From SZAS-103 sp038316385 (lineage in GTDB: Bacteria; Pseudomonadota; Gammaproteobacteria; Xanthomonadales; Xanthomonadaceae): 41,312 bases of DNA. The notes under the pieces were generated by a model. The model ran no database searches. It was not told where the DNA came from and saw only the letters and a program-made list of their open reading frames with translations. Position 1 is the stretch's first letter, and every line of letters starts with the position of its first letter. Position numbers and translations under genes: made by a program. This document shows, piece by piece, positions 16,750 to 27,217 of the stretch. The stretch covers positions 1 through 41,312 of the forward strand of contig JBBQAN010000023.1 in the NCBI GenBank assembly GCA_038316385.1, given 5' to 3'.

Positions 16750-16755
16750 AGTGTA
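16750..16755 (-). promoter_or_regulatory. Possible -10 box of mtnB (leaderless start)
   Basis: TACACT on the minus strand is placed so that transcription would begin at the A of the mtnB ATG (16743). No Shine-Dalgarno lies between, and the -35 region is weak (best candidate GTATCC or TGTATC). Suggestive only. Confidence 0.35.
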
Positions 16756-16854
16756 GCGGATGCGGTGATTACGGATACAGGCTGTCGCAGAGTACGAGAC
16801 ACCAGAATGGATAGAATCACAGCATAGCGGCCGATTGCCGCGCAGGAATCCGTG

Positions 16855-18381
16855 ATGTCCGACCTGAATGTGATTCTGTGCTTGGTGATCGGTTTGCTGG
16901 TCGGTGCTGGCATTGCCAGTACTGCCCTCTGGCTGCCATTGCGCGCACGTTTGCGAGCAGCACTATCGTTGAGCGAGGATCTGCAACAGCGATTGAATTC
17001 TAGCGACGGAGCACTGACGACCGAACGTGGTCGTGCCGGGCAACTCGCCGCTGAAGCAGCCCGTCTGCCTGATGCTCTTGATCGTGCGACACACTTTGAA
17101 AATGGTGTTGCCGCACTGAACGAGAAATTGCGTGACGCAGACGCGCGCGAAGCGGCGGCGCTGGCGACGGCAACAGCTAAGCAGGAAGTAGCGAATCGCT
17201 TGGGAAGCGCCCTGAATGACGTCAACGTTATGCTCGAAAAGGCACGAACAGATTTAGAGACAATGTCAGGCGAACGCGCGAAAGCTATAGCCGAACGCGA
17301 CGCAGCAAAAATTATCGCGGAAGACTCCAGAGAGTTTCTCAAGGGTGCTCAAGCGCAGCTTCGGACAGCCTTTACTGAGGCTGCTACTGTCGTGTTCGAT
17401 AAGAACGCCACCGAAGCCTTTACGCGAACGCTGGATCCTTTTTCCACGCAGATCGCAACCTTCCAGGCGCGGATCGATCAGCTCGCTTCCGAGGACGCGA
17501 CTCAGCGTGCAACGCTCGTGGGAACCATCGGCGAACTCAAGACCTTGAATCAAGAAATGGCCGATGCGACCACCGCTATGACCAGAGCCCTCAAGGGCAA
17601 TGCCAAAGTACGCGGCGACTGGGGGGAAATGATCCTTGAAACCGTACTGAAAGCTTGTGGCCTTGAGGAAGGAAAGCATTTCAAGTCCCAAGCCACATCA
17701 ATCGATGACGATACTGGCCGGCAGCAGCGCCCCGACGTGATCGTGACACTTCCGGACGGCCGCCAAATTGTAGTGGATTCAAAGGTCAGCCTAGTCGCAT
17801 GGGCCGAGGCGAACCAGGCAGACACACTGGAGACCCAACAGGACGCGCTCATTCGCCACGCTGCAGCAATGCTTGTTCATGTACGCGATTTAGCCAAGAA
17901 GAACTATCCAAAGAACCTTGGCGGTCAGGCGCTTGATACGACTGTGATGTTCATTCCCATCGAAGGGGCGCTCTCAGCAGCGTTGTCCGTAAACAAGGAT
18001 CTGCAAACAGAGGCGTGGAAAAAACGAGTCGTCTTCGCCTCGCCGAATACACTAATGGCGATGCTCCAGGTCTGCGAGCGTCTGTGGTCGCGCGATAAAC
18101 TGCATAGACAACTCGATGACATCCATAAGTCGGCGGGGTTGCTCATCGAATCGATCACAGAATTTCTAGAGGAGTTTGATGCTGTTGGCATCCGCATCAA
18201 GCAAGCTGGCGACGCCTTTGGAACAGTGAAGCACCGCCTTTTCGAATCAGAGCAATCGGTTTTGGGGCGTGCAAAGCGTCTGGTCGTAGCTGGCGCGAAA
18301 GGAAAGCGAGCCATTCCGGATGCACTACAGCCTGATCCGGGTGTGTCAATTCTTAGCTTGCCGTCGGAAGATGACGCGTAA
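16855..18381 (+). CDS. rmuC: DNA recombination protein RmuC
   Basis: A 508-aa protein of the RmuC family, which limits DNA inversions at short inverted repeats and has a nuclease-like fold. It has an N-terminal membrane helix (about residues 7-25, CLVIGLLVGAGIASTALWL), a long coiled coil (about 30-190) and the conserved RmuC core (about 200-440) with RGDWGEMILE, RPDVIV and VVDSKVSLVAW. ATG 16855 follows a GTG; CAGGAA lies upstream. Codon third positions look less GC-rich than in neighbouring genes, a visual impression that might reflect transfer or low expression. It is monocistronic, with a terminator after it. Confidence 0.93.
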   Translation: MSDLNVILCLVIGLLVGAGIASTALWLPLRARLRAALSLSEDLQQRLNSSDGALTTERGRAGQLAAEAARLPDALDRATHFENGVAALNEKLRDADAREAAALATATAKQEVANRLGSALNDVNVMLEKARTDLETMSGERAKAIAERDAAKIIAEDSREFLKGAQAQLRTAFTEAATVVFDKNATEAFTRTLDPFSTQIATFQARIDQLASEDATQRATLVGTIGELKTLNQEMADATTAMTRALKGNAKVRGDWGEMILETVLKACGLEEGKHFKSQATSIDDDTGRQQRPDVIVTLPDGRQIVVDSKVSLVAWAEANQADTLETQQDALIRHAAAMLVHVRDLAKKNYPKNLGGQALDTTVMFIPIEGALSAALSVNKDLQTEAWKKRVVFASPNTLMAMLQVCERLWSRDKLHRQLDDIHKSAGLLIESITEFLEEFDAVGIRIKQAGDAFGTVKHRLFESEQSVLGRAKRLVVAGAKGKRAIPDALQPDPGVSILSLPSEDDA

Positions 18382-18433
18382 GTGCATGCTGCTATGTGCG
18401 TTTAGTGATGATGCGTTTTATGTCCAGAAAACG

Positions 18434-18463
18434 AAAACGGCGCGGAATGACCGCGCCGTTTTT
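18434..18463. terminator. Bidirectional terminator between rmuC and the permease gene
   Basis: Strong stem AAAACGGCGCGG (18434-18445) with CCGCGCCGTTTT (18451-18462), a 5-base loop and T runs on both strands. It lies between the convergent ends of rmuC and the amino-acid permease gene and can stop both. Confidence 0.88.
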
Positions 18464-18483
18464 GATCATCCAATGCTGAAGAA

Positions 18484-20025
18484 CTACGGGCCCGGCTCGG
18501 GACCTTGGTGCACCAGCGGCGTCGGCTCCAGCTTCTCGGCGTCCAGCGGTGCATTGCCTGGAGCCAGCGCACTGGATCGGCGGCTAAACAGAAAATAGAC
18601 GGCCAAGCCGGCGACGGCCCAGATGCAGAAGAATTTGATGGTCGGGTTCCAGCCGAGGCTGAAGAACAGCAGCAGACAACCGGCCATCGCCAGCGGACCG
18701 ACCACCCAGACCATCGGCGCGCGGAACGGGCGGGGGCGGTCTGGCTGCTTGACGCGCAACACCATCACGCCCAGCGCGACCGCGAAGAAGGCGAACAGCG
18801 TTCCCGCGTTCGAGATGTCGGCGAGCAGGTCGACATTGAACACGGCGGCGAACAGGGCGACAGCACAACCGGTGATGATCGTGACCACATAAGGCGTGTG
18901 ATAACGCGGGTGCACCTTGGCGAAGGCGCGCGGCATCAGGCCGTCGCGCGCCATCGTGAAGAGGATGCGGGTCTGGCCGAAAATCATCATCAACACGACC
19001 GATGGCAGGGCCAGGATGGCGGCGGTGCCAACCAGTTTGGCCATCAGCGGATGGTTGATCTCGCGGAGGATGAAGGCCAGCGGATCCTTTGCCTGCGAGA
19101 GCGGCCCCCCGGGCTGAGCGCCCTCAGCACCCACTGCTGAGTAGGCCACCAGAAGGTAGAAAACCGTACATATCGCCAGTGAACCGATCAGGCCGATCGG
19201 GATGTTGCGGTTAGGATTGGTGGTTTCCTCGGACGCGGTCGATACCGCGTCGAAGCCCACGAAGGCGAAGAAGATCGACGCCGCTGCGCCAAGCACGCCG
19301 ACACCGGACAGCGGCGTGCCCCAGCCATTCGGCAACATCGGCTTGAAGTTCTCCGGATGCCCTGTGGCCACCGGCAAGGCGATGACCACGAACAGCGTCA
19401 GAGCGAGGATCTTCACCATCACCAGCACCGAGGTAACCTTGGCGCTCTTTGAGGTTCCGGCAACCAGTAATGCGGTCACCGCCAGCGAAATCAGGAACGC
19501 CACCAGGTTGAAGGTGCCATGGACGACCGAGCCATCCGCGAGGGTGGTGGTCAGCATCGGCCCGACCTGCAACTGCGCAGGCAAGCTCAGGGTGCCTTCT
19601 TTCACGAGGCCCCACAGATCGGTATTGTTGAGGAAGCCGTTGGCGTAATTGGACCATCCGACCGCGACGGCGGACGCCGCGACCGCGTACTCGAGGATCA
19701 GCGCCCAGCCGACCATCCACGCGATCAACTCACCGAGGACGGCGTAGGAATAGGTATAGGCGGAACCCGCGACCGGAACCATCGACGCGATTTCCGCGTA
19801 GACGAGTGCCGTCAGTGCGCAGACAAGGCCAGCAATGACGAAGCTGTAAATCATGCCTGGGCCGGCTTTTTGAGCGGCCACTGATGTGAGCACGAAGATG
19901 CCGGTGCCGATGATGGCTCCGACGCCGAGCATCATCAGGGAGAAAGCGCCGAGCTGCCTTTTAAGGCCTCTTTTTTCGGCAGTCGCCAGAATCTGGTCCA
20001 GTGGTTTGACGCGCATTAACGACAT
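18484..20025 (-). CDS. APC-family amino acid permease (CAT-like)
   Basis: Inner-membrane amino-acid transporter of the APC superfamily, resembling the cationic amino acid transporter group; 513 aa with about 12-14 hydrophobic segments. The first membrane helix carries the family motif GVGAIIGTGIFV, followed by QKAGPG and PVAGSAYTYSY. ATG 20025 is used because GGGAGCT lies just upstream and the homologous N-terminus starts close to RVKPLDQILA; a longer frame to 20097 adds an unlikely 24 residues. Substrate cannot be told from sequence. It stands alone, convergent with rmuC and divergent from the Nudix gene. Confidence 0.9.
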   Translation of the reverse strand: MSLMRVKPLDQILATAEKRGLKRQLGAFSLMMLGVGAIIGTGIFVLTSVAAQKAGPGMIYSFVIAGLVCALTALVYAEIASMVPVAGSAYTYSYAVLGELIAWMVGWALILEYAVAASAVAVGWSNYANGFLNNTDLWGLVKEGTLSLPAQLQVGPMLTTTLADGSVVHGTFNLVAFLISLAVTALLVAGTSKSAKVTSVLVMVKILALTLFVVIALPVATGHPENFKPMLPNGWGTPLSGVGVLGAAASIFFAFVGFDAVSTASEETTNPNRNIPIGLIGSLAICTVFYLLVAYSAVGAEGAQPGGPLSQAKDPLAFILREINHPLMAKLVGTAAILALPSVVLMMIFGQTRILFTMARDGLMPRAFAKVHPRYHTPYVVTIITGCAVALFAAVFNVDLLADISNAGTLFAFFAVALGVMVLRVKQPDRPRPFRAPMVWVVGPLAMAGCLLLFFSLGWNPTIKFFCIWAVAGLAVYFLFSRRSSALAPGNAPLDAEKLEPTPLVHQGPEPGP

Positions 20026-20111
20026 AGAGCTCCCCGAATTCCACGTAGTCGATGACGCAGGACGCGTCGTTGGCAGCCCACTCAGTGGGCCGCGCATTAC
20101 CTTAGCCTGCG

Positions 20112-20729
20112 ATGGCGAGGCCTACAAGCGCCGCGAGCGCTCTGCGGCTATCCTGTCGGCAATCCGCTCGGGATGTCCTTCACGTGGACGACGCATGTCG
20201 CGCGCTGACCAGCGCTCTTGACGATTACCGCCGGCGCTGGCCAGAGGAATCTACGGTCGCGCTTTTCCAGGAATTTCTGGTCGAGCACATTGACGCATTT
20301 GCGCGGGAGCTGGCCGTTTGGCATTTCACCGGTTCGGCGTGGTTGGTCAGCGCAGATAGCTCGCGCGTATTGCTCACCCACCACCGCAAGCTCGGGATGT
20401 GGCTGCAACTCGGTGGGCATGCCGATGGCGATACCGACCTCATGCGTGTCGCGCTGCGCGAGGCCGTGGAAGAATCGGGACTCGATGGATTGCGCGTCGA
20501 GCCAGTGATTTTCGACATCGACCGCCATCGAATTCCCGCGCGCGGCGCCGATCCCGAGCATTGGCATTACGACGTGCGCTACGTGGTGCATGCGGGGGTT
20601 GATGACGCGTTTGTGGTTAGCGACGAATCGCATGCGCTGGCTTGGCGCGAGATTGTCGAAGTTGCGCAGGATGAAACGGCCGATGCGTCGGTGCGACGGA
20701 TGGCGGGGAAATGGCTCACCAGGGTGTAG
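20112..20729 (+). CDS. Nudix hydrolase
   Basis: A 205-aa Nudix-fold protein expected to hydrolyse a nucleoside-diphosphate derivative. The Nudix box is GGHADGDTDLMRV then ALREAVEESGL: the REAVEESGL half is canonical, but the usual glutamate after G-x5 is Thr. The preceding AWLVSADSSRVLLTHHRKLGMW fits the subfamily that has GGHADGD. ATG 20112 gives about 24 leading residues with no family look; GTG 20184 with GGGA upstream is a plausible true start. Substrate unknown. Confidence 0.85.
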   Translation: MARPTSAASALRLSCRQSARDVLHVDDACRALTSALDDYRRRWPEESTVALFQEFLVEHIDAFARELAVWHFTGSAWLVSADSSRVLLTHHRKLGMWLQLGGHADGDTDLMRVALREAVEESGLDGLRVEPVIFDIDRHRIPARGADPEHWHYDVRYVVHAGVDDAFVVSDESHALAWREIVEVAQDETADASVRRMAGKWLTRV

Positions 20730-20828
20730 CGTGTGTTGCGCGCACGGTCGATGGTTCGTCCGCGCTGCGCAGGCCACAATTGGGAGCACAAAACGGTTAG
20801 TCGCCCTTCCGTGGCGACCCTGTCGAAC

Positions 20829-20963
20829 GCCCCATTCGTAGTGAGTCTGTCGAATGCCCCATTCGTGGTGAGCCTGTCGAACCACACTTTCCGCAGCGCA
20901 ATTGATTCAGGCGCATGATTCGACAGGCTCACCAGGAACGGACGATGGGCTCACCATGAACGG
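20829..20963. repeat. Short interspersed repeat cluster (two direct, two inverted units)
   Basis: Two 26-base units at 20829-20854 and 20856-20881 (core CATTCGTRGTGAGYCTGTCG) differ at 2 bases and have a 27-base period. Inverted copies lie at 20919-20941 and, shorter, at 20947-20963 (core GGCTCACCAKGAACGG). The cluster fills the gap between the Nudix gene and efpL, which are convergent, and can fold into a large hairpin. Similar 'TTCGACAGGCTCACC' repeats are, as I recall, spread through several proteobacterial genomes. Confidence 0.8.
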
Positions 20964-20980
20964 ACTTGTCTCTGTTCGGC

Positions 20981-21544
20981 TCAAACCCTGCCGGCAAACT
21001 CGCCGGTCACCGTATTGACCCAAACCCGCTCGCCGTTCGCGATGTACTCGGGCACCTGAATCTCGATGCCGGTGTTCAATCGCGCGGGCTTCGGGCGCTT
21101 GGTCGCGGTGCCGCCTTTGAGCTCGGGCGCGGTCTCGATGACTGTCAGGGTCACGCTCGCCGGAACCAACAAGCCGACCGGCGCTTCGTCGATGATCTGG
21201 ATGTAGCACTCCTCCAAACCCTCGGCGAGATAGCCGGCGCTGTCGCCGACGACATCTGCATCGAGCTGGTATGGCGTGTAGTCCTCGGCATCGAGAAACA
21301 CGAACGCGTCGCCGTCCTTGTACGAATACGTCGCCATACGTCGGGTGAGTTCGACCTCCTTCACCTCGTCGTCGCCGCCGAGGTTGAGATCAAGCTTGGT
21401 GCCGCCCGGCACGCTGTACAGGGTGAGCCTGATTTTCAGATTGCCGCCGCGCCCCTGCGGCGAGCTGCGCTCGATATCGCGCACTTGGTACACGGTGCCG
21501 TTGTGTTCGATCACGTTGCCTTTCTTGGTTTCGGAAGCGCGCAT
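20981..21544 (-). CDS. efpL: Elongation factor P-like protein EfpL (YeiP)
   Basis: Three-domain EF-P paralogue of the YeiP/EfpL group, which helps the ribosome past proline stalls; 187 aa. The tip of domain I reads SSPQGRGG, with Arg32 where canonical EF-P has a lysine that is modified. The strings DKEDYTPY-like (DAEDYTPY), VETAPELKGGTA and QVPEYIANGERV match YeiP rather than EF-P. The arginine tip fits the unmodified EfpL type. Monocistronic on the minus strand; flanked on both sides by repeats. Confidence 0.9.
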   Translation of the reverse strand: MRASETKKGNVIEHNGTVYQVRDIERSSPQGRGGNLKIRLTLYSVPGGTKLDLNLGGDDEVKEVELTRRMATYSYKDGDAFVFLDAEDYTPYQLDADVVGDSAGYLAEGLEECYIQIIDEAPVGLLVPASVTLTVIETAPELKGGTATKRPKPARLNTGIEIQVPEYIANGERVWVNTVTGEFAGRV

Positions 21545-21550
21545 GTTTCT

Positions 21551-21650
21551 ACCGGGAATAGAGAATAGGGAGTGAGAAATGGGGAAAATCGGAACGGAGT
21601 CGTGATCGCACTTGTTCCTGCGATTCCCGATTCTCCATTCCCGATTCCCA
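21551..21650. repeat. Imperfect inverted GGGAAT-type repeats
   Basis: Upstream of efpL the plus strand reads GGGAATAGAGAATAGGGAG from 21555 onward. About 60 bases later, just after the SDR stop, the opposite-strand form appears at 21621-21650 (CGATTCCCGATTCTCCATTC and onward). Both are built from the unit GGGAAT-C/A-G. Arrays of GGGAATCGGGAAT are, as I recall, common between genes in Xanthomonadaceae. The pair flanks the efpL promoter region. Confidence 0.65.
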
Positions 21651-21651
21651 G

Positions 21652-22422
21652 CTACTTCGGAGCCAGCCGCACAGCGCCGTCGAGGCGGATCGTCTCGCCG
21701 TTGAGGTAGCGATTGCCAAGGATGAAGCCGACGGTGTCGGCGAATTCTTCGGGGCGGCCGAGGCGGGACGGGAAAGGGATCGACGCGCTCAGCGATTTCT
21801 GCACATCGTCGGGCATGCCATCGACCATCGGCGTCCAGAAAATGCCGGGCGCGATCGTCATCACGCGGATACCGAAACGCGCGAGCTCGCGTGCCATCGG
21901 CAAGGTCATGCCGACGACGCCGCCTTTCGATGCCGAGTACGCAGCCTGGCCGATCTGGCCGTCGAACGCGGCGACGCTCGCGGTGTTGACGATCACGCCG
22001 CGCTCGCCATCCTCGCCAGCAATATTGTGCTGCATCACGTTGGCCGCGGCCTTGGCGACATTGAAGCTGCCGACCAGATTCACCATCACTGTGCCTGCGA
22101 AATTCTTCAGCGGCATCGGCGCTTCACGGCCGAGCACGCGGCCCGCGCCGAGAATGCCGGCGCAACTGATCGCGGCGTTCAATCCGCCGAGGAATTCTTT
22201 TGCGGCGGCGACATTCGCCTGCACGTTGTCTTCGTCGGTAACGTCGGTGCGGAAATATTTTGCATTGTCTGCACCGAGTTCGGCGACCGCAGTCGAGCCC
22301 TTGTCGTCGTTGATGTCGAACAACGCGACTTTGCCGCCGCGCGCGACCAGGTGCTCTGCGACTGCGAGGCCGAGGCCGGAGACCCCGCCGGTGACGATGG
22401 CGCGGATGGTATTCAGTTGCAT
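21652..22422 (-). CDS. Short-chain dehydrogenase, 3-hydroxyacyl-CoA dehydrogenase type II-like
   Basis: A 256-aa classical SDR with the NAD-binding motif TGGVSGLG near residue 11, the structural NTASVAA (like NNAG/NTAS in the type II group) and the catalytic YSASKGG. Overall it resembles 17-beta-HSD10 / type II 3-hydroxyacyl-CoA dehydrogenases, which oxidise short branched 3-hydroxyacyl-CoAs in isoleucine and branched-chain fatty acid breakdown. ATG 22422 gives the normal family N-terminus; a longer frame to 22746 reads through non-homologous sequence. It lies 118 bases after the lipoprotein gene of the liu stretch, so a shared role in branched acyl-CoA catabolism is likely. Confidence 0.85.
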   Translation of the reverse strand: MQLNTIRAIVTGGVSGLGLAVAEHLVARGGKVALFDINDDKGSTAVAELGADNAKYFRTDVTDEDNVQANVAAAKEFLGGLNAAISCAGILGAGRVLGREAPMPLKNFAGTVMVNLVGSFNVAKAAANVMQHNIAGEDGERGVIVNTASVAAFDGQIGQAAYSASKGGVVGMTLPMARELARFGIRVMTIAPGIFWTPMVDGMPDDVQKSLSASIPFPSRLGRPEEFADTVGFILGNRYLNGETIRLDGAVRLAPK

Positions 22423-22540
22423 GCGAATTCCGATGGCGAGGCAGACCGGCATTTTACCCGGACTGCGACCCACATGGATGTGGGAAGTGCCGGCAGGTGC
22501 ATGGAGCGCATGCGGCCGCGGCGCCGCTGCCCTCGCGGCC

Positions 22541-23149
22541 TCATTCGAAGGCGTGCTGATCCGAAAGATTCTTGAGTGCGTTCCACATGATTTGGTCGAG
22601 AACCCAATGAATCGCCACCACCCGTTCCTTCGGTTCCTGCCCGGGCGGCCCCGGTTCGTTTCCCAGCGTGGTGTGCAATGCATGCCGCACGGTCGTCTGC
22701 ACCGGTCTGCCATGCCATGTATAGCTGGCGGTGCAGATATAGCCATCGGTAACCGTAGAGCTTGCGATGCCCATGGTCAGTCCCGATTCCATGCCCTTGG
22801 TTGCGGCATTGTCGGTCAGTACGACATTGTCGATGACCAGCTTGAGCTCACCGATATCGTTGCCGGCCGTATTCGATATGCCGGAGAACAATCCGGATTG
22901 ATTGACGATGGCGAAAATTCTCGGCCGCAGTCTGGCGGTGACGCTGGGATTCGTTCTGCGGTTGGTACGGAACTCGAAGACCACATGCAACGGACGCGGC
23001 TGGGCAGGATGCGCGAGGTCGAGTTCGCTGAACATCGGCAGGGTCGGGTCCACGTACATCCTGGTGGTGGCGCAACCGGCAAGGGTGATCGCCGCGACCA
23101 AGCAAAAAACAATGGCGGGCAGTCTGCGCATGCTGACGATCATTCCCAT
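22541..23149 (-). CDS. Putative lipoprotein of unknown function
   Basis: A 202-aa protein with a lipoprotein signal peptide: hydrophobic stretch LPAIVFCLVAAIT then lipobox LAGC, predicted modified cysteine near residue 24. The mature part is mixed alpha/beta with no motif I recognise. ATG 23149 has AAGGGGAA just upstream. Alanine follows the modified cysteine, which under the E. coli rule would send it to the outer membrane. It sits 25 bases after the GNAT gene, probably in the same transcript. Confidence 0.7.
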   Translation of the reverse strand: MGMIVSMRRLPAIVFCLVAAITLAGCATTRMYVDPTLPMFSELDLAHPAQPRPLHVVFEFRTNRRTNPSVTARLRPRIFAIVNQSGLFSGISNTAGNDIGELKLVIDNVVLTDNAATKGMESGLTMGIASSTVTDGYICTASYTWHGRPVQTTVRHALHTTLGNEPGPPGQEPKERVVAIHWVLDQIMWNALKNLSDQHAFE

Positions 23150-23174
23150 GCATTTCCCCTTGTCTGGAACGCGA

Positions 23175-23663
23175 TCACAGTTCGCGAAGATAGAACGCAT
23201 TGCAGCCACCATGCCCGGTCGCGCCCATGGAGGCTGGAATGCGCGAAAAACCGCTGCGCTCGTACAACCGCATCGCCGCGTCCATGCCCGCCAGTGTTTC
23301 CAGGTAGCAGCGACGAAAACCGTGAAGGCGCGCGGCATCAAGGCAACGCTCCATCAGTAACGCGCCGGCCCCGCGTCCGCGTGCTTCGGGCAGGAAATAC
23401 ATCTTGCGCAATTCGCAGACATCTTCTTCGCCGCCTTCCAGCGGCGCGATGCCGCCGGCGCCAACGACATGGCCATCAACTTCGACCACGAAATACGCGG
23501 CGCGCGGCGTCGAATACGCGCGATGCATCCAGTCCACTTCCGGATCGTTGATCGCGAAGCCGTCGCCGATGGCTCCGAATTCCGGCATCACGGTGCGGAT
23601 GATCGATGCGACGGTTTCATTGTCGTCGGTGTGGATCGGGCGGATATAGAACGCGTCGCTCAT
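23175..23663 (-). CDS. GNAT-family N-acetyltransferase
   Basis: A 162-aa acetyltransferase. The acetyl-CoA binding motif A is LPEARGRGAGALLMERCL (about residues 90-107), followed by motif B with LYERSGF. The N-terminus YIRPIHTDDNETVASIIR is typical of the fold. ATG 23663 has AGGAAG upstream. Substrate unknown. It lies 37 bases after liuE in the same orientation. Confidence 0.85.
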   Translation of the reverse strand: MSDAFYIRPIHTDDNETVASIIRTVMPEFGAIGDGFAINDPEVDWMHRAYSTPRAAYFVVEVDGHVVGAGGIAPLEGGEEDVCELRKMYFLPEARGRGAGALLMERCLDAARLHGFRRCYLETLAGMDAAMRLYERSGFSRIPASMGATGHGGCNAFYLREL

Positions 23664-23700
23664 CGTTGCTTCCTGAAGAGGTGTTATTCCGAAAGAACGG

Positions 23701-24600
23701 CTATGCCGCTGAGCGCGCTCGCGTGACGCGGCTCGCGCTGTCCTTTTGCAATTGCATCGCCAACCAAGCGCCGACGACAATCAGCTTGTCCAGATCGATG
23801 CCGGTGCGCAGGCCGAGGCCGTGCAGCATGTACACCACATCCTCGCTGGCGACGTTGCCACTCGCGCCTTTCGCATAGGGGCAGCCGCCCGTGCCTGACA
23901 CCGCCGAATCGATGACCGCGACGCCTTCCTCAAGGCAGGCGAGAATGTTGGCAAGTGCCTGCCCGTAAGTATCGTGGAAGTGGATCGCGAGCGCGTTCAT
24001 CGGCACTTCGGTCGCGACCGCTTTCAGCATCGAGCGCGCCTTGCCGGGCGTGCCGACGCCGATTGTGTCGCCGAGCGAGATCTCGTAGCAGCCCAAGTCG
24101 TGCAGTTTTCTGGAGACGCGCACCACGTCGGCCAGCGGCACCTCGCCCTGGTACGGGCAACCGAGCACTGTTGAGACATAACCGCGCACCTTCACGCCAT
24201 CGGATTTCGCGCGTGCGATCACCGGCTCGAAGCGTGAGATGGATTCGTCGATCGATGCGTTGATGTTCTTGCGGCTGAATGCTTCCGAGGCCGCTGCGAA
24301 CACCGCGATCTCGGTCGCGCCGACCGCACGCGCGCGTTCGTAACCCTGTTCATTCGGCACCAGCACCGGATAGCTCACGCCGGCAACTTTTCTGATTCCG
24401 GAAAAAACCTCGGCCGCGTCGGCAAGCTGTGGAATCCATTTCGGGCTCACGAAGCTTGTCGCCTCGATCGTGCGCAGGCCGGTGTCCGACAGCCGATCTA
24501 TCAGCTCGATCTTCGCAGCGGCAGGAATGATCGTCTTCTCGTTCTGCAAGCCGTCGCGTGCGCCGACTTCGACGATGCGGATGTCGTTCGGCGTGTTCAC
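23701..24600 (-). CDS. liuE: Hydroxymethylglutaryl-CoA lyase
   Basis: Splits HMG-CoA to acetyl-CoA and acetoacetate, the last step of leucine breakdown; 299 aa, TIM-barrel DRE-type lyase. Visible are VGARDGLQNE (Arg15-Asp16), the metal motif HFHD (207-210) and the catalytic loop GGCPYAKGASGN with Cys240. The start is GTG at 24600, whose GTGA overlaps the stop of the preceding lipoprotein gene, so the three genes liuD-lipoprotein-liuE are coupled in translation. Confidence 0.95.
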   Translation of the reverse strand: MNTPNDIRIVEVGARDGLQNEKTIIPAAAKIELIDRLSDTGLRTIEATSFVSPKWIPQLADAAEVFSGIRKVAGVSYPVLVPNEQGYERARAVGATEIAVFAAASEAFSRKNINASIDESISRFEPVIARAKSDGVKVRGYVSTVLGCPYQGEVPLADVVRVSRKLHDLGCYEISLGDTIGVGTPGKARSMLKAVATEVPMNALAIHFHDTYGQALANILACLEEGVAVIDSAVSGTGGCPYAKGASGNVASEDVVYMLHGLGLRTGIDLDKLIVVGAWLAMQLQKDSASRVTRARSAA

Positions 24601-25192
24601 TTGGTGATGCCTGTTGCGCTGCGGGAGAAGCGTGCAGGTTTGTTTTTGAACGCGACCTTGCTGCGTAACTGCTCAGGCGTCACCACGCCGGTCAGCCGGT
24701 TGAACAATGCACCATCGACCTTGTGCAGGTCACCTTGCAGATCGCCATCGATGATGTGGTGGGCGATCGCGCGATCGTTGGTCATTGAGAGCGCCAACTG
24801 ATCGACATCGATGGCATACCGCAGGACAGTGATATCGCCAGCCGGTGATGCCTGATCGGACTGTGCGAAGCGGAACGCCCAAGCCGCATACACCCAGATG
24901 TATCGCTGCGCACCATCGTGGCCGACATGCAGTTTCGTTGCGTCGCTGGTCTGGGTCGTTTTGGCACCGGTTTTGTCCTGCTTGTGGTCGATCGCGATCA
25001 GCCTGCAGGTCTTGTCGATCTGCAATTCGCCTTCACCGGCGGTGTCATTGCTGCCGGGGTCGGCAACGGTAAGCCAGTCGCCGATGAGTTGCCGATCGCA
25101 GACAGCCTCGGCCAGTGGCGGCTTCTCGAACGTCGTCGCCTCGCAACCGATCAAGCTCGCGAGCAGAATCAGCGGAATGCAACGCACGACTT

Positions 25193-25196
<4 letters not shown>
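24597..25196 (-). CDS. Putative lipoprotein coupled to liuD and liuE
   Basis: A 199-aa protein with a lipoprotein signal: CIPLILLAS then lipobox LIGC, modified cysteine at residue 18. The mature domain looks like a small beta-rich fold (LIGDWLTVADPG, GELQIDKTCRLIAID) of unknown family. The start is TTG 25196, overlapping the liuD stop as TTGA with GGAGG 4 bases upstream; a GTG at 25187 is the alternative. The stop overlaps liuE (GTGA). A secreted lipoprotein locked between two cytoplasmic leucine-catabolic enzymes is odd; its role is unknown. Confidence 0.72.

Positions 25197-27213
<2,017 letters not shown>

Positions 27214-27217
<4 letters not shown>

Noticed and set aside
20815..20970. CRISPR-like spacing of the repeats
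   Set aside because: Period is 27 bases with a 1-base gap and the other units are inverted; there are no spacers and no cas genes.
21713..23551. A 612-codon plus-strand frame across the SDR, lipoprotein and GNAT genes
   Set aside because: All three minus-strand genes have motifs, starts and ribosome sites; the antisense frame has none.
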